The translations under genes were made by a program, and so were the position numbers. From contig OY735212.1 in NCBI GenBank assembly GCA_963457665.1, forward strand, positions 58,564,922 through 58,628,921: 64,000 nucleotides of DNA, written 5' to 3'. Source of the stretch: Thysanoteuthis rhombus (Eukaryota; Mollusca; Cephalopoda; Oegopsida; Thysanoteuthidae). The notes under the pieces were generated by a model. That model was not told the DNA's origin and searched no databases. It saw nothing but the letters and a program-made list of their open reading frames with translations. Positions 46,503 through 57,124 of the stretch are shown here, piece after piece. Position 1 is the stretch's first letter. Every line of letters starts with the position of its first letter.

Positions 46503-46881
46503 CAGTGATTTTCAACTTTTTTTTCAAATATAATTTCCCCCCTCCCCATCCCCCAATAGCTCCTAGCTGGATATAAACTCCTAAAGTAAAGTCATTTACA
46601 TATGAAAGGTACCCAACGCAGATCTGTTGGTGTCATGTTGTAAGTAGCTGGTCACAATGAAGAAAAGCATCAACATTCATTTCAAAAGTTTCATCAAGGA
46701 AGATAAGATACAACATAACAACAGCCGTTTGTAGATCAGAATCATAAATGTTTCTGGAACCTCTGCAATGCCTGCTTCCAGAAGTTCAAATGCGCCATTA
46801 GGTTCTTTAGTTATCTCAATGACCCCCTTGAAACGAACCTATTCCCCCAGGGTGTACTAGTGCTGCTGATGAGAACCACTG
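46503..46881. mobile_element. hAT-like MITE with 8-bp target duplication
   Basis: Left end CAGTGATTTTCAACTTTTTT; right end, reverse complemented, CAGTGGTTCTCATCAGCAGC. The flanking octamers GTTCAAGA and GTTTTAGA agree at 6 of 8 positions. The internal sequence includes C-rich runs near 46538-46556. No transposase seen. Confidence 0.7.
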
Positions 46882-46963
46882 GTTTTAGAGCTTTTCAATT
46901 CCTTTATATAATAAATACAAATACTTTTTGAGTTTATAGATGATCATAAAACATGCAAAGTAT

Positions 46964-47245
46964 TAGAAACTGTCAACCAAAACTGTCAACATGGGTCAGG
47001 GAGAATTTCTTCAGTAATTAGTGATTCTGGCTGGCAGGCTGGCTATGTATGCATGTATGTGTCATGTGTACGGATCGCACCAATTGAGATAAAAAGCTGA
47101 ATATTTAAACATTTATTCCCTATTATTTCTACAAAAATGTTTTTTCTTTTTTTTAAATCCGCCCCCCCCAAGTTTCATGGGCGCGAGTTCAATTTGCAAT
47201 ATAAGTTTATACTAAATTTGTGTCTAAATATATGTCAGGCAACAT
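46964..47245 (-). repeat. Family A, 5'-side partial copy
   Basis: Very clear terminus TTAGAAACTGTCAACCAAAA then CTGTCAACATGGG. It runs through GGCTGGC and ATTTATTCCCTATTA and stops near ATATGTCAGGCAACAT. Confidence 0.9.
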
Positions 47246-47274
47246 TTCAAATCAAACCCCGCACAGTAAAACAA

Positions 47275-47462
47275 TTGGGGGGATGAATCAACAAAAACAA
47301 AAAAATGTTTTTTTTCTTAACAATAAACGAGTAAATGTTTAAATTTTCAGCCCTCTATCTCTATTGGTGAGGCCTCTAACCATCTAACCAGCCCGATGAG
47401 ATCAGCTTAAAAACAGAATAAATTTGTTGTCAGTTTTGGTGACAGTATTGATTGATGATTTC
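47275..47462 (+). repeat. Family A, opposite-strand partial copy
   Basis: GTTTAAATTTTCAGCCCTCT, ATTGGTGAGGCC, TAACCAGCCCG and GGTGACAGTATTGATTGATG follow the other orientation. With 46964-47245 it forms an inverted pair separated by about 30 bp. Confidence 0.85.
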
Positions 47463-48156
47463 TAGCAATTAGAGGAAAATGAAGCTGAATCCTTATTTTG
47501 TCTTTTGATTAACTGCTTGCTGATTGGACAGCAATACTGGTTGGAAAGATCTATCTTGTTTCTGATTGATCAGAAAAAATCCCTGACAAAATTTAAATTC
47601 TCATAAACTGTGAACCTCTTTATGCACAGAATTTATCCTCAAACTGAAGATAATGTTGTCCGCTACATCAACCAATCTATTTAGCTACAATGTGCGTAAT
47701 TCTTTCTCTGAATACATAGACTCTACTCTTGTAAGCTTTCTCATAACTCACAGATCTATTCAAGATTCTATTAGGACGGAAAAAAAAAAATTAAGTCATT
47801 AAATAGCTCTAAATAAGAACCAACTGCAATTCAGTTAAAAAAAACTTTTAATAAATCTTTACATATCTCTCTTACTGGCATTTAAATTTTCATGGATCAG
47901 GGGAAAAAAGGCCACAAATAGAAATATCATCTTCCTCATATCTAAAAAAAAAAAAAAAAAATTGGATAATATTTGAAAAGGTTTTTTTAAGTTGTTTTTT
48001 TTTTCTCTCAATAATCCAATACCAAAATTCAGAAAGCAGAAATGTTTCTTGTCTTACAATTCAGTTTTGGGAATTATCATTCTAATCCGATATTCAGGAA
48101 TTTATTATGTTGCTTTGGGGTTATAGCTAAAGCAGAGAGAATAAAAAGAGATTGGT

Positions 48157-48590
48157 CTGGTTAGTCACTCAATGCAAAACCGTAATGTGACCTATGTCTT
48201 TTGGCAGCATTTCATGTTGGGGGTGATCAATTAAAACATTTAAGAAGTGGTGATCAAGGGATGACTTACTTCTACCGCCTCTTGTAGAGGAAGTGATCAT
48301 TAAAAAAGTTGGATTTTTCAAGAGAGTGATGGGCACAAACTAGGTACCAATTTAGCATCAACTCACATTGCAAATTGAACACTGCACAGAAGAAGGGTTT
48401 TTTGAATAGAACAGAAAAATTTTTTTTTCCGAGACAAAATAAGGGGTAAATCATTTGCCCACAAGCTCTATTGGTGCAACCTGTAAGTGTGATTTATACA
48501 TTACCAGCAAGTCAGCCAGACCGAGTTAAAAACTGAGAGAAACCTATGCTGACAGCTTGGGCAATAATTTTGGTTGACAGTTCCTGATAA
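48157..48590 (+). repeat. Family A dispersed repeat, near full length
   Basis: Starts TTGGTCTGGTTAGTCACTCA, then GTTGGGGGTGATCAATTAAA, and ends GGTTGACAGTTCCTGATAAC. It is internally shortened, with no GGCT run. Confidence 0.92.
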
Positions 48591-49500
48591 CCAAGCAGAA
48601 CTGCTCAGTGTGCGTTTTTTATTGATGCAGATATTTGTCATTATTGGATAATATAAAAGGAAATATTCAATAAAATTAGATAAACTTGATAATGAGGAAT
48701 TAAGATAAGTTTACCCACTTTCAGAATCTCCATAACAATTCTCAGATAATTCTTATGGTGGAATAAATACATTTATTCAGAGCTGAAGAAAAAAAATGTA
48801 AGCCAGTGAAAAGGCCAGCTTACAGCTCTCTCATTTCAGCTCAGATCAAATACATTACATGTACATAAAATCTTTATGGAAAAAATTCATCCATTTTACG
48901 CCTTTTTATTGAAGGTATTTCCGATTGACCAACTGTAGCCATCAGAGGTGGTGGTCTGTTCTATACCTTTTTACATATGTGTGTGTGTTAGTGTTTTTAC
49001 TTGTGTGTGTTCTAGTGCTCCAGGTCATACTGTTTTGTCTACACACCTGAAAATTGGCATCAATACTCCACAACATGCCTTTCTAAAAACGCATTTTTTT
49101 GTTGAAAAAAAGCTTCTTTGACTTCTTAGGGGCCTTACTTTGATGGGTTAATTAATAACATCTAGATTGTTTTTTTTCTCTCTGTATGTGGAAAACACCA
49201 GTGATGACAAAAATAGAATTTATTCCAACCATATTTATTCTTTAGTGGAATTTTTTACATATCTTCAAATTTTGATGCCATGGTTGTTCCATTATTGACA
49301 GTGATGGTGAGTCTGTTTAATTAATTAGAATAGACGTAAAGCATTCACTAAAATGAAGAATTTGATAAAATCCTTCAGTAGGAATATTCCATATAAATCT
49401 TCTTTCTTCATTAAAAAAGTCACCTTATGTTAGTAGGTTTTTGAGAATTCTCTTTTTTTTTTTTTTAAGAATCTTTTTACCCAGAGAGTATTGTTATTGG
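48591..49500. other. No gene seen
   Basis: AT-rich with a short (TG)n near 48980. No recognised family. Confidence 0.4.
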
Positions 49501-49504
49501 GAAA

Positions 49505-49820
49505 AGGAGTGATCAATGAATGTGTCTCCTCTTGCCTTTTGTTGAGCGGTGATCACTAAAAAAAATCTAAATTGATTTACAAAACAAGCAGGGATCGATT
49601 TAGCATTAACTTATATTGCTAATCATGCCCCACCAACAACTCATTCAGGGACTAGGAATTTTGACAAAAACAAAAAAAAACGTTTTCTCAATACATAACA
49701 AGGAGTAAATGTTGACATTATTAACCCTCAAGCTCCATTTATGGAGCCTGTACTTACAATACATACATAGCAAACCAGCCAGACCAATTTGAAAACTGAG
49801 GAAATTTATGTTTCTAATAC
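49505..49820 (+). repeat. Family A, 5'-truncated
   Basis: Begins at GGAGTGATCAATGAATG, with GCGGTGATCACTAAAAAAAA, CAAGGAGTAAATGTTGACA and AACCAGCCAGACCAATTTG; it ends GTTTCTAATAC with a shortened terminus. Confidence 0.87.
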
Positions 49821-50397
49821 TAAACAATTCCCTTTGGCTATTATCATTCAGAACATCCCCCACAGTCAGAGAAATTTCTCTGCAATCTTTGGAAAGCCAG
49901 GGCTCCTCACCGTCCATGCTTGAAAAACTACTTCGGCAAAGATTAGAGAAAATTGCAATCACAGTTTGCCTTTGTCCTTAACTGCCCAGTCCGACTTGGT
50001 CTGAGAATACCACACCAAACCAATGCCACAATGAGTGAAGTTTATCAGTCAAGTCAAGGCAACAGTGTCTTGCCAAGATAAAACCCTGTTTGCTGACTAT
50101 ATGTCCAACATCCCTACGGCTGAAATGCTACTCAAGTCTCTGTAGATGAAATTGTGGTCTCAGCGTGATATTACAAGCAGGAGACCAAAATACACTCTGT
50201 CAAAATAAACTTCAACAGTAATATTTCCATAGCAGAGTTTCCAGATTGCATGCTCGTATGGAAAGGAAGTCAATATTAATTACAAAATCTGTACATACTT
50301 CGCAAAACTTTCCAAAAAAATTTTTTTTCAAAAATTGGATTGCATTGTTAACGTTGTTTTGCAGACATTTAATTAATTAATAGTTTTGTATTTTTCC
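49821..50397. other. No gene recognised
   Basis: Slightly higher G+C than average. Reverse ORF 49962-49645 spans the family A end and is not credible. A stretch near 49980-50200 may be a decayed element of unknown type. Confidence 0.3.
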
Positions 50398-50430
50398 TCA
50401 CTGGAATAATGAAATAGCTATCACCTGGGT

Positions 50431-50584
50431 TGTTACCAGTGGGGTAGCAGCAGGCCCGGCTATTAGCCAATCAGACCAACTGATCCCAATTCGGACCTGC
50501 ACGTAGGGGGGCCTCACACTTGGGTTTATTCTATCTTTATTAAATACACACAACAATACAATGCAACGTACACGTAACACAACA
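50431..50584 (-). mobile_element. Candidate short LTR-like segment
   Basis: On the minus strand it runs from TGTTGTGTTACGTGTACG to CACTGGTAACA (TG...CA ends), with two AATAAA-like signals (TTTAATAAAG and AGAATAAACC) and a C/G-rich stretch CCGGGCCTGCTGCTACCCC. It stands out from the AT-rich context. No target duplication or primer-binding site found. It may instead be the 3' part of another repeat. Confidence 0.25.
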
Positions 50585-50639
50585 TTGCAGGTTTTTATAG
50601 AAAACAACAATTTTTAATTTTCTTCAGAATTCCTAGAGA

Positions 50640-51480
50640 GTCTGCTTTGTTTGTTTACCCTGTTTATAGTTGTTTATAAATTGTACTTGGAATAAATACT
50701 ATTGATAAATTACAGAAGAGCCTAAAAATTTATTTCTGAGAAGTTTTCAAGCATATATTTTGATTGCTTTCCATAGTACCATACAGATATAAAGTCTATG
50801 ATAAAGTTTATTCATATTTCTAAGATTTTACAGAGCTTGACTGTTAACCATGGACCACATGTGAAAAAATTTTTCCAATTGGACCAAGCAACTCTCAAGG
50901 CTGGCCCTACAGCACCTCATCGGAGATTCATGGGGTGTAAATCACAAATGCGGAAATTTTCATCTTATTTTGGTTTTTCACTCAGACAGCAGTTATGTTC
51001 ATCAACAGACAACTTGTTCAAAACTTTCCACATTGAGACAATGGCAACTATAATGGATAATGGCTTGCTAACCTAACTGTGTGAACATTTGAAGGGATTT
51101 GAAGTAATATTTCCTTCATAATGTTCTTTAAAATACCCATTGGTGGAGGAACTCTTTACGCCAAGAAAATGAAACAGATAGGTGCAGGATGATCTAGCCC
51201 CCCCGCTGTTGGAGAATCTAGCCCCCTTGTCAAATAAATCATAGCAACATCCCTGGATATCATGCAATACTGTTTCAACAAAGAAGAAATATTTGCAAAA
51301 TTGGTGATATAAAGAATATTATTATATCATTGATATAATGAAATAGCATCAGTTTGCCTAAATCAAACATTCCATATTTATGAAAAAAGATACGTTCAAA
51401 TATTTTACATAGTACATAGTAAATAGGGACTTCCACTGCAAAACCTTCATCATAAGAGATGGCAGTAGAGTATTGTAAAT
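50640..51480. other. No gene seen
   Basis: The 92-residue forward ORF at 50798-51076 (including TLKAGPTAPHRRFMGCKSQM) is moderately protein-like, but no family is recognised and no supporting splice or promoter signal was seen. Confidence 0.3.
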
Positions 51481-51482
51481 AA

Positions 51483-51569
51483 GTGGGTTATAGATTGTCC
51501 TCTCTTTGCTCATCTGTGTGTGTGTATGTGTGTGAGTGTGTGTGTGCGTGTGTGTGTGTGCATGTGTGC

Positions 51570-51614
<45 letters not shown>

Positions 51615-51870
51615 TGGGTGCTTCTGTATGAGTGCACCATTAGGGAACATCTGAAACATTTTTTTGTTTTTCCAGAAAAGTGGTTTCTTGTATTTCTAGA
51701 GTCATTTTAGGACCAACAATGCCCAAATCTTGTGCTGGTATATTTTAGATAATTTTAGATAGAAAGATCTATTTCTTTTTTTGTTTATTTTATCTTTATT
51801 TTAGATAATATTTTAGATTATTAGTTCTCGTACAAGCAGGCTGAAGTCATTCACTTATACAAGGTATAAA
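51483..51870 (-). repeat. Family C with (GT)n expansion
   Basis: Reverse-oriented copy containing ATTTTAGGACCAACAATGCC, AAATCTTGTGCTGGTATATT and TTTTAGATAATTTTAGAT. The terminal part has expanded into a (TG)n tract, 51515-51613. Confidence 0.82.
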
Positions 51871-52145
51871 TATTAATGATGGTTTTACTGAAGAGATCCT
51901 TCTTCTGCACTGAACCTCCGATTGAGTTGAAATGAGTAAAAGAATTCCTTGATCTTTAAAGTAATTACCAGTCCACTTCAAAGCATTTCTTGGAGAGATC
52001 ATTACAATAATCACCAAGTGACAAATGAAGAATTACATGAAATCTCTGTTTTCTTTTCAAAGTATCAGTTTTATACAAGAAACATTACATAACATCTCAC
52101 CATCTCTGTTCCTTGCACCATTTCTTAATCCTTACATGGTAGCTA

Positions 52146-52963
52146 TTAGGTCTGTGCAAAAATATGCGGTATTTTTCACCATTCACTTTGAAGCAGTATA
52201 TCTCTGCTTAGAATAAGAGTTGTTTATCAAAATAAGAACCTTTAGAATTCATATATTTTGACTAGAGACAAGTACCTTTATTCAAGATGCATAGAATTCT
52301 GGGGTCCTGGAACCAATGAATCCTTTCATCAGTATTTTGAGCTACAGCCTGAATGTTGAAGACTTCTCTTGCAATAAGTGACTGAATTATTTGAAAAAGA
52401 GATAGTCAGTCGGAATGAGGTCAGATGAATGAGCTGCGTTAGGCAGAGTTTTACAGCCTTGTTTGTTCAATTTCTACAGGATCATTTTTATGACATGTAA
52501 GCTTTTTGTTTAACATTCAGGGTCATTTGCACATGTTGAGGTTTTTTGCTTCTCTAATTTGGAACAAATGTTGAACGACTGTTGAATGGTAATTGTTTAG
52601 TTCCTCTGCAAACTCTCAAGTTGTTTTGCATGTGTCTGCTACAATAATGGCCCTCACTTGGATATCATCAATCACAGTGTGTATTCATTGACAACCTTCT
52701 GGCCAAATACTTGGTTGATATTGCAAGCTTTACATCCCGTTTTGAATTCATAAAACAAATTTGTTTGAATTTGCTTTTTTACCATCTTTGATTTGACAAC
52801 CTCAAATAAACCAGAATAAATAGAGAAAAGAAAATGTTCTGTTTGAATAAATAAAGCAAAACCATGCCTTGTATTCCATGAGCATTCTTAGAAAACATTT
52901 TATTCCAAAATACACATCAAAGTTTAGAATAACAAACACTGCAATTATTTTTGCATCACCCAA
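52146..52963 (-). mobile_element. Mariner with both terminal repeats, core deleted
   Basis: Plus-strand left end TTAGGTCTGTGCAAAAATA, preceded by TA; right end, reverse complemented, TTGGGTGATGCAAAAATAAT. On the minus strand the N-terminus reads MVKKQIQTNLFYEFKTGCK then ACNINQVFGQKVVNE, and the C-terminus LPNAAHSSDLIPTDYLFFK (the mariner catalytic-D box, S.DL.PTDY.LF) then GFIGSRTPEFYAS. The region between is about half the usual length and has stops. It is the most complete mariner copy here, and non-autonomous. Confidence 0.88.
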
Positions 52964-52989
52964 ATGTACAGTAAAATATCCTTCATAGC

Positions 52990-54730
52990 ACTATCTCAAA
53001 CACAAAATTCAAGAGATTGTCATATACACAGTCAAATTATTCCTGTGCGATCACTTTGAATATCTTAATTCAGATTTTAACGATTTCTCCACCATATTCA
53101 TAAAAACCAAACCAGACTCTTTATCCAGAGCTTTATCATTTCTCATAAAAATATTTAAAAGACTAAAAGTTAACTCAGAAATTCTGTTCATTGTTCACAT
53201 CTTACAGAACATTGTTGAGATTTCTTACTTGAGCTTTGTCTGACAAAAACTAATGAATAAGAATTGATACAAAAAATATTTAATAGCATTCAAGAGTCAT
53301 TTCACTTTTTATATGAGCAGAAATCTGGCTTTTTAAATATTAGTATACTACTTTCAAGGATTAAAATATCTTTTTCTCTTGGAGTCAGATTTTATAAGGT
53401 GTTGCCGCAAAGATCAGTATTAGTTTGTTTAGTATTTTTGATGACTAACAAACACTAATGTTTATATATAAGAATCATGATTCTTATTTGATAGTAAATG
53501 ATCCATTTGAAAAAAAAGAAATCACTACTTTATTCCAATTTTCATTCAAACAATTGGATCTCTTCATGTCATGGCTGATCCAGCCATTATGGATTTCAAC
53601 ACCAAGCATTTTTCTTTGCTCAACAAAGCAGGATCTCTTTTCCAAATTTTGGATGTAATTAACAAAAGGGTTTGGTTGATCTAGCCATTATGGAATTCAA
53701 GACATGCAGTTTTCTTTGCTCAGCTGAGCAGGTGTTGAGGAACACTCGTGTGTATAATTTGAGATCACTCCATTGGCGGCATGATTGTTTATGTACTTAA
53801 TGCTGCTGAAAAATGAATTGTTTCAGTTGGTATATTAATGATAAAAGATTCTTCTTTGCACCCCCAAAAAGTTTGTGTCTTTTCTTGAATTATACACCTG
53901 GTGAGAGCTGAAGAATAGATTGACCGAAACATTGTGTTGACTACATCGGGGATGAAGAGGACAGATTTGATTGTTTGATCAAATGTGGAAATGTTGATTA
54001 GTGTTCTTGAAATTATAATCACTGCCTTGTCTTTTTGACTTCAAAGCCAAATAAATTCTGGGTCAATGGTCTTCAAATTTCATCACATTTGATAAACCAT
54101 GCTGAGAATGTATTTCCAATGGTTGCATGTTTACAGGCACCAAAATGCAGAACACAGAATTTTTATTAAATGAATCAGGGTTTAGAATAAGGCTCTTCTG
54201 GTCTGAATATTTAATGTGGCCAGCACACGAGATGTGGAATCACATTATTAACTGACTTCACCACTAACAAACAGAATTTCCATTGGGAATCTTTGCTTTT
54301 AATCAATCATTGTAATTTAATTAAGCAGTTTGGGTTGAAATTGGGATTAAGTTAAACCTTTTAATGGTATTCTAGATCACCAAATTCTTTGAACCAAAAC
54401 ACAGAATCTTGGAAATAAACAGAGAAAACAAGGTAATGACTTGCGTTGAATGAAATTTTTTTTATGTTATTATCTTTAAAAGGGCAGAATTGGTTGAAAT
54501 GCTTTTGAATCCAAGAAAAGTGAAACTCTGCAAAATGAATCAGTTTGGAATCCTTGTCAGATTTTCCCAATTGTTACATGGGAAACAAAGCTTGCTTAAA
54601 TGTTATTATCCTGTCCTGCTTGAACTAAATCCACAAGTAATCTGTTTGATGTTTCTTGTTTGAAAGTATCACACAAAACTTAATTTGCTCATTGTATTCC
54701 TTAACATCAGTGTCTTTGATGAATTATCAA
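52990..54730. other. No gene seen; repeat-poor stretch
   Basis: A short direct repeat is visible: GATC.AGCCATTATGGA.TTCAA and TTTTCTTTGCTCA near 53575-53625 and 53675-53725. Otherwise AT-rich without recognised features. Confidence 0.4.
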
Positions 54731-54744
54731 TCTGTTTTTTCTGG

Positions 54745-55150
54745 ACATCATCATCATCATTATCATCATCCTCTTAATGTCTGCCATTGGACATTGACCT
54801 TCCCCAAGATTCGCCAAACATCTCTATCATGGGTGTTATAGAATTGTTACTTTCTGAAATTATCTGGTTTGTCATGCCATTTTATTCTTTGTAAGCCCTG
54901 GTTTTGGATATGATCTCTGGGGATCCACATTGGGAGTTGTGATGTCCAGCAATTGTCAACCATTCTTGCAACATGACCAGCTCTTTGCCATTTGAATTTT
55001 CTTATGGATTCTATGATGTCTCGGACTCCTATTTTCCTCTAATACACTGTACTCTCTTGTGATCTCTAACCCTAACCCATGCTGTGTTAGTTCTCAGTTT
55101 GAGGGTCAGTCTTTTGGTTAGGTTCCATATTCAAGCTCCATAGGTGACTA
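54745..55150 (-). mobile_element. RTE 3' fragment
   Basis: Plus-strand landmarks of the reversed element: ATCATCATCATTATCATC tail, CATTGGACATTGACCTTCCC, GATCTCTGGGGATCCACATT and TAGGTTCCATATTCAAGCTC. 5'-truncated. It sits beside a family A fragment that resumes at 55151. Confidence 0.87.
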
Positions 55151-55306
55151 TACATAATAAGATGTAAATATTTGAATTTTTAGCTCTACAGCTCCATTTG
55201 AGTGGCCCATATACATGACACATAAATAGCCAGCCAGGCGGACCCACTTGAAAATGTAAGAAACTGATGTTTATTTTGACAGTTGGGGTTAACAGTTTCT
55301 AATATT
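55151..55306 (+). repeat. Family A 3' fragment beside RTE
   Basis: AATAAGATGTAAATATTTG, TAGCTCTACAGCTCCATTTG, ATAGCCAGCCAGGCGGACCC and a terminal TTAACAGTTTCTAATA. The word GTTTTTTCTGGACAT just left of the RTE (54735-54748) fits the same family, suggesting the RTE inserted into it. Confidence 0.8.
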
Positions 55307-55600
55307 TGCAAACAAAAAAGAATGCAAAAACGAATAAAGGTTGTCATTCAAATTCATATTTGACTATTATTAAGCTCCCATTTCTTGTAAAATCAAAGTC
55401 AGAAAAATGGTATTCTTTAAGAACATATGAAGGGGTAAAAATGTGTATAAAAGAATAACTGAAAACTCTTAATGGATACAAATAAGTATCAGACATGTTT
55501 TTTTAAGTTAAATATGTTCATGCAAATTTAATGATTGCTGACAAAATATGGAAATAAAATCCTAAAGTGATTTTTACATGAATATTCAGGTCTTCTGAGT

Positions 55601-55609
55601 CACACACAC

Positions 55610-55647
<38 letters not shown>

Positions 55648-55650
55648 TAT
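55601..55650. repeat. (CA)n then (TA)n microsatellite
   Basis: CA dinucleotides pass into TA. The TA part borders the insert at 55651-55838. Confidence 0.92.
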
Positions 55651-55838
55651 TGTGTCATCCACGGATAGCTGGACTACAGAACTGGATGGTCAGTAAGGCT
55701 GAATTTAAGCGATATATTCATTTACGCAGAAACTCCTCATCCACCATAGTGCTCTATTCCTATGGAAGAGCATTGCATAAGCTTACAATGGATGAGTTAC
55801 CTCACTTAAAGAGTGCTCAACCCTGAATAGAGGAGCAT
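55651..55838. repeat. Structured insert between two (TA)n tracts
   Basis: About 188 bp of non-TA sequence with nested inverted repeats: CTCATCCA with TGGATGAG, and TGCTCTATTCC with GGAAGAGCA inside. A further copy of the inner motif (GAGTGCTC, GAATAGAGGAGCA) lies at its right edge. Flanked on both sides by TA tracts (55627-55650, 55839-55866). It may be a small element inserted at TA. Confidence 0.5.

Positions 55839-55870
<32 letters not shown>
55839..55870. repeat. (TA)n microsatellite
   Basis: TA tract ending in CACACA. Confidence 0.92.
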
Positions 55871-55873
<3 letters not shown>

Positions 55874-55997
55874 TCACCTATTCAATTGTTTACTCTTCAA
55901 ACATATGCGTACACAGCACACGCACACATATGTATATACACTTTCTGGTAAATATAGTCATACAGATGAAACCAACTACCAATACCCAGGCAATCAT

Positions 55998-56425
55998 CTT
56001 AAAAACTGTCGACCATAACTGTCCACGTAGGTCTCTTAAGTTTTCTAGTAGGTGTGGATGGCCATGTATATATATATGTATGTATATATGTATGTATCAA
56101 ACATGCTGGCTATACCAATGGAGCTAGAGGGCAGTAATGTCTAGAAACACTTTTTTTTACCTTTTTTAAATTCTCCCCGATATCAATCTCTAGAGGGGGG
56201 AGGGGGGGTAATTTACAATGAATTTTCTTGCTAAATTGATCCCTTCCTTTGTAATTGCTTGTTTTTTTTTTCAAAAACAGGGACTCTTTAGGGACTGCTG
56301 TCAGAAGGAAAAGCGAGAGAAGTAACTTACTGATTGTCAACCCCATTGTCCAATTTTTTTTAATTGATCACCCCCCACCCAGGCAACGTGACGGTATCTT
56401 TTTAGTGACTAAGCAGACCTGTTTA
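55998..56425 (-). repeat. Family A dispersed repeat
   Basis: Opens AAAACTGTCGACCATAACTG, with ATGGAGCTAGAGGGCAGTA, GCGAGAGAAGTAACTTACT and a final AGTGACTAAGCAGACCTG. The GGCT run is replaced by TATATG/TATG. Confidence 0.9.
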
Positions 56426-56690
56426 TTTTCCTGTCTGCTTTTATAAGATAATCTTATTATGATCTTACCTGTGGGTGCGTTTACACATGCATGCTAGTAA
56501 ACTTTTATCTTTGTAATTTGGGAAAAAACAAAAACAATGAAAAAAAAACAAAAGATAATGGACAATGTTTTTTGGTGTTTCTTCTCACCCTGGTTTATGG
56601 CGATTCCTCGTAGCCAGACGCTTTGTCGTCTTCAGATAATTCCTTTTATTTTCAGAAAAATTCTCACAAATTGGACATTTATTGCTTTCT
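56426..56690. other. No gene seen
   Basis: AT-rich lead-in to the minisatellite. Confidence 0.4.
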
Positions 56691-57120
56691 CCTTCTCACT
56701 TTTTCCTCTCACTCTCCTTCTCACTTTTTCCTCTCACTCTCCTTCTCACTTTTTCCTTTCACTCTCCTCACTTTTCCTCTCACTCTCCTTCTCACTTTTT
56801 CCTCTCACTCTCCTTCTCACTTTTTCCTCTCACTCTCCTTCTCACTTTTTCCTCTCACTCTCCTTCTCACTTTTTCCTCTCACTCTCCTTCTCACTTTTT
56901 CCTTTCACTCTCCTTCTCACTTTTTCCTCTCACTCTCCTTCTCACTTTTTCCTCTCACTCTCCTTCTCACTTTTTCCTCTCACTCTCCTTCTCACTTTCT
57001 CCTCTCACTCTCCTTCTCTCTTTTTTCCTCTCACTTTCCTTCTCACTTTTTCCTCTCACTCTCCTTCTCACTTTTTCCTCTCACTCTCCTTCTCACTTTT
57101 TCCTCTCACTCTCCTCCTCT
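56691..57120. repeat. 25-bp CT-rich minisatellite
   Basis: About 17 tandem copies of TTCTCACTTTTTCCTCTCAC + TCTCC with few changes. As 25 is not a multiple of three, all three forward frames stay open and each cycles through one 25-residue peptide containing FSLFPLTLLLTF and SSHSPSHFFLSL. The three ORFs of 156-198 residues here are therefore artefacts. The strand is extremely asymmetric (C+T only, apart from the A of CAC). Confidence 0.95.
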
Positions 57121-57124
57121 CTTT

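Noticed and set aside
49980-50200. Possible degenerate coding sequence (CAGTCCGACTTGGTCTGAG region)
   Set aside because: Frames are short and interrupted, with no recognisable motif.
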